Shown one piece after another: positions 47,982-58,038 of a stretch of 64,000 nt of DNA. The stretch lies in assembly GCA_001942185.1 (NCBI GenBank), contig MKJV01000079.1, positions 1-64,000 on the forward strand, given 5' to 3'. The notes beneath the pieces were generated by a model that searched no databases, had not been told where the DNA came from, and saw nothing but the letters and a program-made list of their open reading frames with translations. The translations under genes and the position numbers were made by a program. Numbering within the stretch: the stretch's first letter is position 1; the number at the start of each line of letters is the position of its first letter. Source of the stretch: Pseudonocardia sp. CNS-004. Lineage in GTDB: Bacteria; Actinomycetota; Actinomycetes; Mycobacteriales; Pseudonocardiaceae.

Positions 47982-49037
47982 ATGGAGCACAGACCCGTGA
48001 TGACCCGATCCCGCTGGAACCGGCCGATCACCGCCGGGACCCGGCTCCGCCTCGCCGCCCTCGGCGTGGCCCTGCTCGCGGCCTGCAGCCCCGTGGCCGG
48101 CCCCGAGAACTCGACCACAGCGACGGGGCCGGTCGGCCACGACGTCGCCACCCGCGACGATCCCGGGTTCTCCGCGCGTTTCCGCCACGAGTTCACGGAG
48201 GTCGACGGCGTGCGGATGCACTACGTGACCGGCGGCTCCGGGCCGCCGCTGGTCCTGCTGCACGGCTGGCCGCAGACGTGGTTCGCGTGGCGGGACGTGA
48301 TGCCCGCGCTGGCCGACCACTTCACCGTCTACGCCCTCGATCTGCCGGGACTCGGCGACAGCGAGGGTGCCCCACCGTCGTACGACAAGGCGACACTTGC
48401 CCGCTACGTGCACGGCATGGTGCACGGCGAGTTCGGGCTGCGCGACGTCCGGCTGGTCGGCCACGACCTCGGAGCGGCTGTCGCGTTCCAGTACGCCGTA
48501 CAGTTCCCGGCCGGCGTCGCCGCGCTCGCCTACCTGGACCTGCCGCTGCCCGGCCCGGTCGTCGACGCGGCGACATACCGCACCTTGAGCTGGCACATCG
48601 CCTTCCACACGCAACCACGGGTCCCGGAAGCGGTGGTCGGCGACGACGTGCGGGAGTACCTGGCGCTGTTCTACCCGCAGGTCGCCTTCAACGGCACCGC
48701 GTTCGGCGGTGCGGGCGCACGCTCGCCGTTCGACGACGCCGAGGTCGACGAGTACGCCCGTACGTACAGCCGCCCGGAGGTGCTGCACGGCGGGTTCGAG
48801 CTCTACCGCACCCTCGGGCGTGACGCCGCGGACAACACGGCCGCGGCCCCGATCACGACGCCCACCCTGCTGCTGACCGCGCAAGGGCTGCTCGAGCCGA
48901 CCCGGGCAGCGATCGCGCCGCGCGCGACCACCATCGTCCACGCCGCCGAGGTACCCGGCGCAGGCCACTGGCTCATGGAGGAGAACCCGGGGTTCGTCAC
49001 CACCGAGCTGATCCGGTTCCTCACCGGCCGGAGCTGA
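47982..49037 (+). CDS. Lipoprotein alpha/beta hydrolase, epoxide-hydrolase-like
   Basis: 351 residues. Signal peptide with lipobox (RLAALGVALLAACSP, Cys about 36), then an alpha/beta-hydrolase: oxyanion motif LLHGWPQTW, nucleophile elbow VGHDLGAAVAF with Asp in place of Ser as in epoxide hydrolases and haloalkane dehalogenases, and C-terminal His in PGAGHWLMEE. Secreted and lipid-anchored, so it acts outside the membrane. Begins three bases after the DinB-like stop. Confidence 0.86.
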   Translation: MEHRPVMTRSRWNRPITAGTRLRLAALGVALLAACSPVAGPENSTTATGPVGHDVATRDDPGFSARFRHEFTEVDGVRMHYVTGGSGPPLVLLHGWPQTWFAWRDVMPALADHFTVYALDLPGLGDSEGAPPSYDKATLARYVHGMVHGEFGLRDVRLVGHDLGAAVAFQYAVQFPAGVAALAYLDLPLPGPVVDAATYRTLSWHIAFHTQPRVPEAVVGDDVREYLALFYPQVAFNGTAFGGAGARSPFDDAEVDEYARTYSRPEVLHGGFELYRTLGRDAADNTAAAPITTPTLLLTAQGLLEPTRAAIAPRATTIVHAAEVPGAGHWLMEENPGFVTTELIRFLTGRS

Positions 49038-49097
49038 CTTCCGATCTCACGCGAAGGGCCCTCAGGAGGATCCTCGAACTGAAGCTTTGCTCAGGCG

Positions 49098-49111
49098 TTA
49101 GCCATGACTAA
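49098..49111. promoter_or_regulatory. Probable operator of the DtxR/MntR-like regulator
   Basis: TTAG-CCATGA-CTAA lies 12 bases before the regulator start. The TTAG/CTAA arms resemble those of IdeR/DtxR boxes but with a shorter centre. An AT-rich patch in otherwise GC-rich DNA, it is placed to overlap the operon promoter. Confidence 0.55.
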
Positions 49112-49122
49112 AGTATGCGTTC

Positions 49123-49563
49123 ATGAAGCCTCACTACATCGTTAGGCGAGACTTTGACCCGTGCGGGGTCGAGCATTCGCCGGCGGTGGAGGACTACCTG
49201 CGGGCGGTGTTCATGTTGTCCGGGCGGGGAGAGGCGACCACGACCTCCGCGGTCGCTGTGCATCTCGCGGTGGCCGCGCCGTCGGTGTCGGCGATGGTGA
49301 AGCGGCTGGTTGCCCACGACCTGCTCGGTCGGATCCCGGGGCATCAGGTCACGCTGACCGAGCACGGCCGCCGGCACGCCCTTGACGTGGTGCGGCGGCA
49401 CCGGCTCGTCGAGGAGTTGCTGGTGCGGGCGCTCGACGTGCCCCGGCATGAGGCGGACGTCGAGGCCGATGCGCTCGCGCACGCGGTCAGCCAACGCCTG
49501 GTCCGTCGCATCGACGCCTACCTGGGGTCGCCTACCGGCTGCGTCCGCGGACAACGGTCATGA
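49123..49563 (+). CDS. DtxR/MntR-family metal-dependent regulator
   Basis: 146 residues: VEDYLRAVFMLSGRGEATTTSAVAVHLAVAAPSVSAMVKRLVAHDLL (winged helix), GHQVTLTEHGRRHALDVVRRHRLVEELLVRALDVPRHEADVEADALAHAVS (metal-binding and dimer domain). It lacks the SH3-like third domain, as in MntR. Metal ligands are likely among the His and Glu residues of HRLVEELL and ADVEADALAHAVS. It is the first gene of an operon with a multicopper oxidase and a ZIP transporter, overlapping the former by four bases. Mn or Fe is the likely co-repressor. Confidence 0.85.
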   Translation: MKPHYIVRRDFDPCGVEHSPAVEDYLRAVFMLSGRGEATTTSAVAVHLAVAAPSVSAMVKRLVAHDLLGRIPGHQVTLTEHGRRHALDVVRRHRLVEELLVRALDVPRHEADVEADALAHAVSQRLVRRIDAYLGSPTGCVRGQRS

Positions 49564-50609
49564 CCTCGCGGCGAGGCTTCCTCACCGGCACCGGCGCCGC
49601 CGCGGTCGCGCTGGCGGCGGTCCCCGCGCATGCCTTCGGCGCGCCGACCCAGGACGCGTCGCCTGAAGGCGGTGACCACGGGCCTCACGGCGGGCAGGGC
49701 GGCGGGCACGGGGGCGGGGTCGATGGGGCGACCTTCCGCCACGGCCAGGGAATCGACCACAAGGCCAACGGCTTCGATCCGAGCGAGGTCCTGCGCGACT
49801 TCGACCACGGCACGGTGTCGACGCTTCCCGACGGCCGCACGCTGCGCGAGTGGGAGGTCTACGCCAGCGACGAGGAGATCGAGATCGCGCCCGGCGTGCG
49901 GTTCGCGGCGTGGACGTTCGGCTCCCGCATCCCGGGGCCGACACTGCGCTGCACCGCGGGCGACCGGCTACGCGTGCGGTTCGTCAACGGGTCGGCGCAC
50001 CCGCACACGATGCACTTCCACGGGATCCACCCGGCCGAGATGGACGGGGTCCCGCGGCTCGGGCCGGGGGTGATCGAGCCGGGTGGGAGCGTGGTGTACG
50101 AGTTCGACGCCGAGCCGTTCGGGTTGCACCTGTACCACTGCCACGTCGGACCGTTGGCCGAGCACATCGCCCGCGGCATGTACGGCACGTTCATCATCGA
50201 CCCGCCGACCCCACGCCCGCCGGCCCACGAGCTGGTGATGATGATGCACGGCTACAACACGACCTTCGACGGGCAGGGCAACCAGCTCTACGCGGTCAAC
50301 GGCATCCCGTTCCACTACGTCGACAACCCGGTCCGGGTGCGCCGTGGCGAGCTGGTCCGCATCTACCTGGTCAACATCACCGAGTACGACCCGATCAACA
50401 GCTTCCACCTGCACGGGAACTTCTTCGACTACTACCCCACCGGCACCCGCCTGGAGCCCAGCGAGTACACCGACACGATCGTGCAGGGCCAGGGTCAGCG
50501 CGGGATCTGCGAGGTCCGCTTCCCCCACCCGGGCAGATTCATGTTCCACGCCCACAAGACCGAGTTCGCCGACCTGGGCTGGATGGGCTTCTTCGAGGTG
50601 ACCGAATGA
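49560..50609 (+). CDS. Tat-exported two-domain multicopper oxidase
   Basis: 349 residues. Tat signal SRRGFLTGTGAAAVALAA, a Gly/His-rich linker (GGDHGPHGGQGGGHGGG), then two cupredoxin domains. Domain 1: HPHTMHFHGIHP and LYHCHVGPLAEHIARGMYG, which supplies the type 1 Cu ligands (His, Cys, His, Met). Domain 2: NSFHLHGNFFDYY and FMFHAHKTEFADLGWMG. HxH pairs in both provide the trinuclear site at the subunit interface. Likely oxidises metal ions (Mn2+ or Fe2+) or phenols outside the membrane. Coupled by ATGA overlaps to the regulator before it and the ZIP gene after it. Confidence 0.88.
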   Translation: MTSRRGFLTGTGAAAVALAAVPAHAFGAPTQDASPEGGDHGPHGGQGGGHGGGVDGATFRHGQGIDHKANGFDPSEVLRDFDHGTVSTLPDGRTLREWEVYASDEEIEIAPGVRFAAWTFGSRIPGPTLRCTAGDRLRVRFVNGSAHPHTMHFHGIHPAEMDGVPRLGPGVIEPGGSVVYEFDAEPFGLHLYHCHVGPLAEHIARGMYGTFIIDPPTPRPPAHELVMMMHGYNTTFDGQGNQLYAVNGIPFHYVDNPVRVRRGELVRIYLVNITEYDPINSFHLHGNFFDYYPTGTRLEPSEYTDTIVQGQGQRGICEVRFPHPGRFMFHAHKTEFADLGWMGFFEVTE

Positions 50610-51781
50610 CCGCCCCGGCGACGCAACGCTCGGCATGGGCGATCGGCGTTGCCGCCGTACTGGCGATCGCCGCCGCGCTGGTCGCACTGGCGATGCTGGG
50701 CGGGCGCGCCCTTCCCGAGCGGCCCGGCCCACCCGTCGAGACACTGGCCGTGGAACGCACCTTGCTCAGCCCGGGCGAGATCACGCTGACGCTGCGCAAC
50801 ACCGGCCCGGACCCGGTGCAGGTCGCACAGGTGAACGTCAACGACTCCTTCGTCGACTTCGCCGGCCCCACCGAGCCGATCGAACGGCTGGGCACCGCGC
50901 AGCTGCACCTGAACTACCCCTGGGCCGACGGGCAGCCCTACCTGATCTCCCTGCTGACCTCCACCGGGGTCGTGATCGAGCACGAGATCCCCGCTGCTGT
51001 GCAGACCCCACCGGCCGGCGCTGGACTGCTCGGCCTGATGACGCTGCTGGGCACCTACGTCGGGGTCATCCCGGTCGTACTCGGCATGCTGTTCCTGCCC
51101 GTGCTGCGCCGCGCGAGCCGCACCCTGGTGCGGGCGGTGCTCGGCCTGACCGTCGGGCTACTCGCGTTCCTCGCCGTGGACGCCGCCATCGAGGGCTTCG
51201 AACTCGCCGACGGCTCGGGGGGCGCGTTCGGCGGCGGGACCCTGGTGGTGCTCGGCGCCGGGCTGGCGTTCCTCGCGCTCGCGGGCGTCGACCGCGCCGT
51301 GCACGCCCGCACGTCCGGGGCCGGCGAGGCCACGGGCGTCCGGCTGGCGGTACTGATCGCGATCGGGATCGGGCTGCACAACCTCGGCGAGGGCCTGGCC
51401 ATCGGCTCGGCCTACGCGGTCGGCGAGCTGGCGCTGGGCGCTGCCCTGGTCGTCGGGTTCGCCCTGCACAACACCACCGAAGGCATCGCGATCGTCGCGC
51501 CGCTGGCCCGCGACCGCCCCCGGCTGCTCACGCTGCTGGGCATGGGGTTGTTGGCCGGGGCACCGGCAATCGTCGGCACGATCATCGGAGCGTCGGTCGA
51601 CAACGCCGCGCTGGCGGCGTTCCTGTTCGGCGTCGGGGTGGGCGCCATCGGCCAGGTCATCCTCCAGATCACCCCCGGGCTGCGGGGCGCGGCCGGCCGG
51701 GCCCTCGACGCCCCGGCGATCGGCGGCGTCGCGGCCGGGATCGTCGTCATGTACCTGACCGGCCTGTTCGTCGTCGCTTGA
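50606..51781 (+). CDS. ZIP-family metal transporter with an N-terminal extracytoplasmic domain
   Basis: 391 residues. One N-terminal helix (about 10-32), then about 100 residues of beta-rich soluble domain (ERTLLSPGEITLTLRNTGPDPVQVAQVNVND), then a ZIP core of eight helices with the signature metal-site motifs IGLHNLGEGLAIG and FALHNTTEGIAIVAPL (His and Glu ligands). The Ig/cupredoxin-like domain ahead of the ZIP core is unusual. It probably imports the divalent metal handled by the linked oxidase. Starts in an ATGA overlap with the oxidase gene. Confidence 0.87.
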   Translation: MTAPATQRSAWAIGVAAVLAIAAALVALAMLGGRALPERPGPPVETLAVERTLLSPGEITLTLRNTGPDPVQVAQVNVNDSFVDFAGPTEPIERLGTAQLHLNYPWADGQPYLISLLTSTGVVIEHEIPAAVQTPPAGAGLLGLMTLLGTYVGVIPVVLGMLFLPVLRRASRTLVRAVLGLTVGLLAFLAVDAAIEGFELADGSGGAFGGGTLVVLGAGLAFLALAGVDRAVHARTSGAGEATGVRLAVLIAIGIGLHNLGEGLAIGSAYAVGELALGAALVVGFALHNTTEGIAIVAPLARDRPRLLTLLGMGLLAGAPAIVGTIIGASVDNAALAAFLFGVGVGAIGQVILQITPGLRGAAGRALDAPAIGGVAAGIVVMYLTGLFVVA

Positions 51782-51819
51782 CCGACCCCACCTTCCACCG
51801 ATCACGGACGAGTTCGACG

Positions 51820-52022
51820 ATGATGAATGGTTGTGGGCGGGACCTGACCCCGGCGGCGGCGCTGTTCCGCTCACTGGGCGGCCCGGCACGGCTCGCGATC
51901 GTGCGGCGGCTGCCGAAGACGAGACCCGCGTGGTGGACCTACCACGGCAGCCGGGGTTGGCCCAGTCGACGGTGTCCAAGCACCTGGCATGCTTGCGGGA
52001 CTGCCAGCTGATCTGCTTCTGA
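51820..52022 (+). pseudogene. Truncated ArsR-family regulator remnant
   Basis: Begins MMNGCGRDLTPAAALFRSLGGPARLAIVRRL and, after a frame break near 51917, continues ETRVVDL ... LAQSTVSKHLACLRDCQLI before stopping. This is the first two-thirds of a CmtR/CadC-type metal-responsive repressor. The wing and C terminus are missing, replaced by a stop within a few codons, so it looks like a real remnant rather than a simple indel. It lies just behind the ZIP gene. Confidence 0.7.
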
Positions 52023-52088
52023 CATCACTGTGACCACGGACGTGACCATCGGAGCGGTTACGCCCTTGGTTTGATACAGCTGGACGTG

Positions 52089-52127
52089 CGAGAAGGCCCC
52101 TGACCGTGCTGGTCAGGGGCCTTCTCG
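52089..52127. terminator. 17-bp perfect hairpin after the initiator tRNA
   Basis: CGAGAAGGCCCCTGACC-GTGCT-GGTCAGGGGCCTTCTCG lies four bases past the tRNA 3' end on the reverse strand. No T-run, but the stem is very stable. Confidence 0.8.
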
Positions 52128-52131
52128 GCGG

Positions 52132-52208
52132 TGGTAGCGGGGGTAGGATTCGAACCTACGACCTCTGGGTTATGAGCCCAGCGAGCTACCGAGCTGCTCC
52201 ACCCCGCG
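52132..52208 (-). tRNA. Initiator tRNA-fMet (CAT)
   Basis: Reverse-strand cloverleaf CGCGGGG ... CCCCGCT-A with encoded CCA. The anticodon loop CTCATAA sits on a stem with three G-C pairs (CTGGG/CCCAG), and position 1 (C) does not pair with position 72 (U). Both are initiator hallmarks and match actinobacterial initiators. Confidence 0.97.
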
Positions 52209-52293
52209 TTGCTGTGTTTCTGTTGTGATTACTACTGTACACCCGCCCGAAACGCCGCTGCAGCGGGGGGGTACCCGCTGCAGCGGCGAGGCG

Positions 52294-55230
52294 TCAGCCT
52301 CCGGGTGTCGGCGCCGGAGCCGGTGCCGGCGCCTGCCCGTTGGCCTCCTGGAACTGCTTCACGGCAGCGTCCAGAGCAGCGAGGGCCCGGCCCTGAGCGG
52401 CGAAGTCACCGCTCGCGTTGGCCGCACGCAGGTCGGTGATGGCCTGCTGGATCGCGGAGGCCGCCGTGCTGACCTGTGGGTTGGACGTTCCCGGCGGGCC
52501 GGTGGGCACGGCGGGCGTGCCCGCCTCCGCCGGTGTCGGTGCCTCCCCCGGGACGGTCGGCACGACCGCGCCCGCGCCGGGTAGCACCTGGTCGAGCGCT
52601 CCGGCCAACGTCGGAGCGAAGCCGACCCTGCCCTGGTAGGAGACGAGCACCCGGGCCAGCTGCGGATAGCTGACCTCCTGGTTCGCCCGCTCGATGTAGA
52701 CCGGCTCCACGAACAGCAGACCGCCCGCCACGGGGAGGGTCAGCAGGTTGCCGTAGTCGACGGTGCTCTGCCCGTTCCTGGACAGCAGACCGATCTGCTC
52801 GCTCACCTCCGGCGAGCTCACGAGAGCGCTCTGCACCAGCTGTGGACCCTGTGTTGTCGTGTTGTCCGGCAATCGGAGCAACGTCATCTGCCCGTACGTA
52901 TCCGGATCCGAGCTGACCGAGAGGTACGCCGACAGGAACTCGCGTTCCTGGAACACCAGTGCGCTGGTGAGCTGGAACGACGCAGGCGATCCGGGCTGAT
53001 CGGGGGTGCCCGCCAGGATGTAGTACGGCGGCTGCGGCAACGCGCTACCGGTGCCCGCGCCTGCGGCGACGGGTCGGACGGCACGTTCCAGAACGACACG
53101 TTGTTGAAGAAGTCGCCCGGCGTGTCGACGTGGTAGCGGGTGAGCAGCTCGCGCTGCACCTTGAACTGGTCCTCCGGGTACCGGAAGTGCGAGCGCAGGC
53201 TCGGGCTGATCTCCGCGGCCGGCTTCACCGTGCCGGGGAACGTCTTCATCCACGTCTGGAGCACGGGGTCGCTCTCGTCGAACGCGTAGAGCGAGACCGT
53301 GCCGTCGAAGGCGTCGACGGTGGCCTTCACCGAGTTGCGCAGGTAGCTGACGTCGCGGTCCAGCTCGGGTCGCACCCGCCCTGGCCGGGCTGCAGTGCGT
53401 CGGTGGTGGACTCTCCGAGCGGCGTGCGCTGGGCGTACGGGTAGTTCTCGAGCGTGGTGTAGCCGTCGACGATCCACGTGATCCGGCCGTCGACCACCGC
53501 CGGGTACGGGTCGCCGTCCAACGTGAGCCACGGCGCGACGGCCTGGACCCGGTCGGCCGGGTCGCGCACGTACATGATCTTCGATTCCTCGTTGATCGAG
53601 CTGTTGAACAGGATGTTCCGCTCGCCGTAGAAGAGTGCGAAGACCATGCGGTTGACGATGTTGTCGAGCGGGACACCGCCGCGACCGGAGTAGGTGTACC
53701 GCTCGGTGTCGGTGTCGTACTCCGTGGGCGTGGCCCCGTCCGGGGCGCCCACGATCGAGTACGTGTCGATCAGCTCGCCGTAGTAGGTACGCGGCTCCTG
53801 GACGCGCAGGCTCTCCGGGACCTCGGGCTTGTCCGAGGTGAACACCGGAAGGCCACCCTGGCCGCCGCCGTCCTCGAGGGCCGCGTTGATCTCGTTGGCC
53901 TGCGCGGTGACGATCCCGTTGCCGTGCGTGTAGACGAGGTGCTGGTTGATCCACTCCGTCTGGTTGCCGGAGAGGCCGCTCGTGTCGAGCTCGCGCAGCG
54001 CCACGATGAAGTCCTGCAGCTGGCCGTTGACCTCGTAGCGGTCGACGTCCAGCTGCGGCGGGAAGCCGTAGAACGCGCGCAGCTGCTGCTGCTGGGTGAA
54101 CGTCCGCTCGATCTTCGCCGGGTCGAGCAGCCGGATGTTGGACATCGTGGGCGTCTCGGCGCGGACCTGAGCGGGGGTGGCCTCGGAGACCCCGCTGTAG
54201 GGGACCTCGTTGATGTTGTTGAGGCCGAACGCGTCGCGGGTGGCGCGATGTTCCGCTCGATCGAGAGCGCCTCACGCTGCTGGGCGTTCGGTGCGACCGA
54301 GAACTGCTGCAGCACCTGCGGCCACGCCGCCCCGATCAGCACGCTCGACAGCACGAGCAGCACGGTGGCGATGGCCGGCAGCTGCAGGTTGCGCCGGAAC
54401 ACGGCCGCGAAGAAAGCCGCCGCACAGATGATCGAGATGAACAGCAGGATCAGCTTCGCCGGCATCACCGCGTTGAGATCGGTGTAGGTGGCACCGGTGA
54501 ACAGCGGGCTGCGGTCGCTGAAGAGCAGCTCGTACCGGTCGAGGTAGTAGGCCACGGCCTTCAGCAGGACGAACACCCCGGCGAGAATCGCGAGCTGGGC
54601 GCGCGCCGCCGACGACACCTGGCCGGCACGGCCGGTGAGCCGGATGCCGCCGAAGATGTAGTGGGTGATCAGAGCCGCGATGAACGCGATGGCGACGGCG
54701 ACGAACATCCAGTCCAGCACGTGGCGCAGGAACGGCAGCTGGAACGCGTAGAAGCTGACGTCGATGCCGAACTCGGGGTCGGCGACGCCGAACGGCGTGG
54801 AGTTCAGGAACTGCTGGACGATCTGCCAGTCGCCCTGCGCCGCGAGCCCCGCGATGACACCGACGATGACCGGGATGCCGATCCCGAACAGGCGCAGCCG
54901 CTGGATGATGACGGTGCGGTAGCGCGCGATCGGGTCCTCCGGCCCGCTGACCGGCACGAACACCGGGCGCGTGCGGTAGGCGACCCACAGCGACAGCGCG
55001 ACGAGCCCACCGATCAGCAGCGCACCGATGAGGAACTGCACGATCTGGGTGAACAGCACCGTGGCGAACACGCCACGGAACCCGACCTCGCCGAACCACA
55101 GCCAGTCGACGTAGAAGTTGATGAGGCGCGAACCGCCGAGCAGCAGCAGCACCAGCAGCCCGGCTATGACGAGCAGGATCCGGGTGCGGCGGGTCAGCGT
55201 CGGGGCTCCCACCGGGGGCCGCATGGCCAC
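52294..55230 (-). CDS. UPF0182 large membrane protein (three frame breaks)
   Basis: About 975 residues. Seven N-terminal membrane helices (first at about 17-38, [33 protein letters not shown]), then a large extracytoplasmic domain ([97 protein letters not shown]) and a Pro/Ala-rich C-terminal tail ending [10 protein letters not shown]. Matches the actinobacterial UPF0182 family (Rv3193c/Rv0064); function unknown. Breaks near 54243, 53375 and 53065. The GTG at 55230 has GGAG eight bases upstream; an ATG two codons later is possible. Confidence 0.93.
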
Positions 55231-55429
55231 GGGACACGCTCCAGCAGATCGGGGTTGGGCCGCGAGGCGCTCGCGCCGATCCAGTGGCGGCGACCTGCTC
55301 AGATCGCCTCCGGCCGGCCCGACCGCACGCCTTGTCGACCCAACTCTACGGACCGGGTGCAGAGTTCCCGTGGCGGCCCCGAATGTCCGAGTTTCCCGGT
55401 TTCGCGGCCGTCCTCGACGGTGGTCCGGA
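55231..55429. other. Intergenic stretch, no gene seen
   Basis: About 200 bases between the PDZ-Lon stop and the UPF0182 start, both on the reverse strand. Should hold the UPF0182 promoter; nothing distinctive seen. Confidence 0.4.
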
Positions 55430-56455
55430 TCAGGGTGCCGCGCATCCCACGGGCGCCCGCCCGGCGTTCAGGTCGTCGAGGGCGACGACGGCGTCGTGCA
55501 GCGTGCCCACCCGCACGAGTTGCAGCCCGTCGGGTGCCGTCGAGGATGCTTCCGCGCAGTTCTCGGCCGGGACGAGGAAGACGGTGGCGCCCGCGTCACG
55601 TGCAGCGCGCATCTTGAACGGAATGCCGTCGATCTTCGTGACGACCCCGTTCGGCGTGATCGCGCCGGTACCCGCGACGAACCTGCCCCCCGTCAGCTCC
55701 CCCGGCGTCAACTTGTCGACCAGGGCCAGCGAGAACATGAGCCCCGCCGACGGTCCGCCGATCCCGGCCAGGCTGATCCGGATGTCGCCGTCGCGGAGCT
55801 TCCCGCTCAACACGACGCCGAGCAGCCCCTGCCCGCCGTCCGGGTGGGTGGCGAGGGGAATGTCCCGCTCGTGCACGGCACCCTCCCGCCGGTACCGGAC
55901 GGCCACCGTGTCGCCGGGCCTGGTCGCCATCAGCACGTCGGACACGGCGCGTACCGAGTTCATCGGCTGGTTCGCGACGTCGAGCAGCTCGTCGCCCGGC
56001 GCGAGGATGGACGCCGCCGGGGTGCCGGCGACCAGCGCGGACACGACGACGGTCGTGGGGATCTGCAGCTCGGCGAGCGCCGCAGCCTCGGCGTTGGCCT
56101 CCGACGAGCTGAACTGCGCGGAGTTCTGCTCCTGGATCTCGTCCAGCGACTTCGCCGACGGGTAGATCAGCTCGCGCGGGACGACCCGGTACTCGGGCGA
56201 CGCCCAGAGACCCAGCGCGGTGAACATCGTGAGCCGGTCCGTCACCGACACGGTCGTCATGTTCAGGTGACCGGACGTCGGGTAGCTCATCTGGCCTTCG
56301 ATCGTCACGACCTGGTCGCTCTCGACCGTCCCGAGCGTGTCGTACGTGGGGCCTGCTCCGAGGGCGACCATCGGCACCGGGAGCGTCCCGCCGAGTACCC
56401 CGAGCGCCAGCGCGAGCAGGCACGCTGCCGTCGTTGTCCATGCCCGACGTTCCAC
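55430..56455 (-). CDS. PDZ and Lon-protease domain protein, YlbL-like
   Basis: 341 residues. One N-terminal membrane helix (TTTAACLLALALGVLGGTLPV), a PDZ domain around 140-215 (VVSALVAGTPAASILAPGDELLDVANQPMNSVRAVSDVL), and a C-terminal Lon S16 peptidase domain with catalytic Ser in GGPSAGLMFSLAL and Lys in IDGIPFKMRAARDAGA. A membrane-anchored extracytoplasmic protease; homologue of Rv3194c. Divergent from the DUF2342 gene and upstream of the UPF0182 gene, in the order conserved in mycobacteria. Confidence 0.93.
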   Translation of the reverse strand: MERRAWTTTAACLLALALGVLGGTLPVPMVALGAGPTYDTLGTVESDQVVTIEGQMSYPTSGHLNMTTVSVTDRLTMFTALGLWASPEYRVVPRELIYPSAKSLDEIQEQNSAQFSSSEANAEAAALAELQIPTTVVVSALVAGTPAASILAPGDELLDVANQPMNSVRAVSDVLMATRPGDTVAVRYRREGAVHERDIPLATHPDGGQGLLGVVLSGKLRDGDIRISLAGIGGPSAGLMFSLALVDKLTPGELTGGRFVAGTGAITPNGVVTKIDGIPFKMRAARDAGATVFLVPAENCAEASSTAPDGLQLVRVGTLHDAVVALDDLNAGRAPVGCAAP

Positions 56456-56557
56456 GGTTGGTCACCTTATGCCGACACCGGCCCGGCTCTCCCCATGGTG
56501 CGCATTGCGGCTGAGCGCGAACAGCTGAGCAGCCCGTACCCGCGTACCGTGGACACC

Positions 56558-58031
56558 ATGAGTGACATCCCGTTCGGCTTCGGATCGGCCGACCGCGACC
56601 CCGACGACGAGCGGCGCCGCCGCGACCTGGAGGGCCGTGGCGAGGGGGCGGGCGACCCGTTCGGGTTCCCCGGCTTCCCCGGCATGCCCGGCGGCGGGAT
56701 GCCCGGAGGCGCGGGCTTCGACGTCAACCAGCTCGGCCAGATGCTCACCCAGCTCGGCCAGATGCTCAGCCAGGCCCAGTCGAGCGGCGGCGGTCCGGTC
56801 AACTACGACCTGGCAGCGCAGCTGGCCCGGCAGCGGCTCGCGGCCACCACGTCTCGCTCACCGGCGCGCAGCGCGCGGCCGTGAGCGACGCGGTCAAGCT
56901 GGCTGAGCTGTGGCTCGACCCCGCCACCGACTTCCCCGCGGGCGCACCGAGGCGAAGGCGTGGTCGGCGAGCGAGTGGGTCGACGCCAGCCTCCCCACCT
57001 GGAAGCGCCTGTGCGACCCGGTGGCCCAGCGCGTGTCGAGCGCGTGGGTCGAGGCCATGCCGGAGGAGGTCCGCTCCGCAGCGGGCCCGATGATCGCGAT
57101 GCTCGGCCAGATGGGTGGGCTCGCGTTCGGCAGCCAGCTCGGCAACGGCCTCGCGCAGCTCGCGGCCGAGGTCGTGTCGTCCACCGACATCGGGGTCCCG
57201 GTCGGGCCCGACCGCACAGCCGCGCTGCTGCCCGAGAACATCGAGAAGTTCACCAAGGACCTCGATCGCCCCGCCAGCGAGGTCATGATCTTCCTGGCCG
57301 CCCGGGAGGCCGCCCACCAGCGGCTCTTCGCCCACGTCCCGTGGCTCAAGGAGCGGCTGCTCGGCACCGTCGAGCAGTACGCACGCGGCATCCGCGTCGA
57401 CACGTCGCGGATCGAGGAGCTGGCCCGCGGCATCGACCCGTCCAACCCGGGCGCCATCGAGGAGGCCATGCGTTCGGGCATGTTCGAGCCCGAGACCACC
57501 CCCGAACAGCAGGCCGCGCTCGCCCGTCTCGAAACCCTCCTCGCGCTGGTCGAGGGCTGGGTGGACGCCGTGGTCGCCGACGCGGTCGGCGAGCGGCTGC
57601 CCGGGGCCGACGCACTGCGCGAGACGCTGCGCCGTCGCCGCGGGGCGGGCGGTCCCGCCGAGCAGGCGTTCGCCACCGTGGTGGGGCTGGAGCTGCGCCC
57701 GCGCCGCCTGCGCGCCGCGGCCGAGCTCTGGAAGCTGCTCGGCGAGCAGCGCGGCATCGCGGGTCGCGACGCGCTGTGGGCCCACCCCGACCTCGTGCCG
57801 TCGGCCGACGACCTGGACGACCCGGCCGCGTTCGTCGGGCGCGCCGAGCTCGCCGACCCGATCGCCGAGCTGGAGAAGCTGGCCGGGCAGGAGGCTCCGG
57901 AGGAGAACCGGCCCGGCGGCAAGAGCACAGACGAATCCGCCACCGACGAATCCGCCACCGACGAATCCGCCACCGACGCCGACGGTGCCGACTCCGGCGG
58001 TGACGCGGACGGCCCGGAGAAGAACGGCTGA
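56558..58031 (+). CDS. DUF2342 zinc-dependent protease-like protein (two frame breaks)
   Basis: About 490 residues. A Gly/Pro/Met-rich N-terminal stretch (DPFGFPGFPGMPGGGMPGG), then SLTGAQRAAVSDAVKLAELWLDPATDFP, SASEWVDASLPTWKRLCDPVAQRV, GQMGGLAFGSQLGNGLAQLA, and the family's modified zincin motif FLAAREAAHQRLFAHVPWL, then EGWVDAVVADAV. The C terminus has a tandem DESAT repeat. Called DUF2342 or F420-associated hydrolase in other genomes; homologue of Rv3195. Breaks near 56850 and 56943. The ATG opening MSDIPFGFG is the natural start. Confidence 0.9.
57931..57975 (+). repeat. 15-bp tandem repeat in the DUF2342 gene
   Basis: Three exact copies of GACGAATCCGCCACC encode DESAT three times near the C terminus; an in-frame unit, so copy number can vary without a frameshift. 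Confidence 0.85.
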
Positions 58032-58038
58032 GCGCGAG

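Noticed and set aside
54594-55913. Long plus-strand open frames opposite UPF0182 and PDZ-Lon genes
   Set aside because: They mirror strongly supported reverse-strand genes and have the Arg/Gly/His-rich composition of antisense frames in GC-rich DNA.
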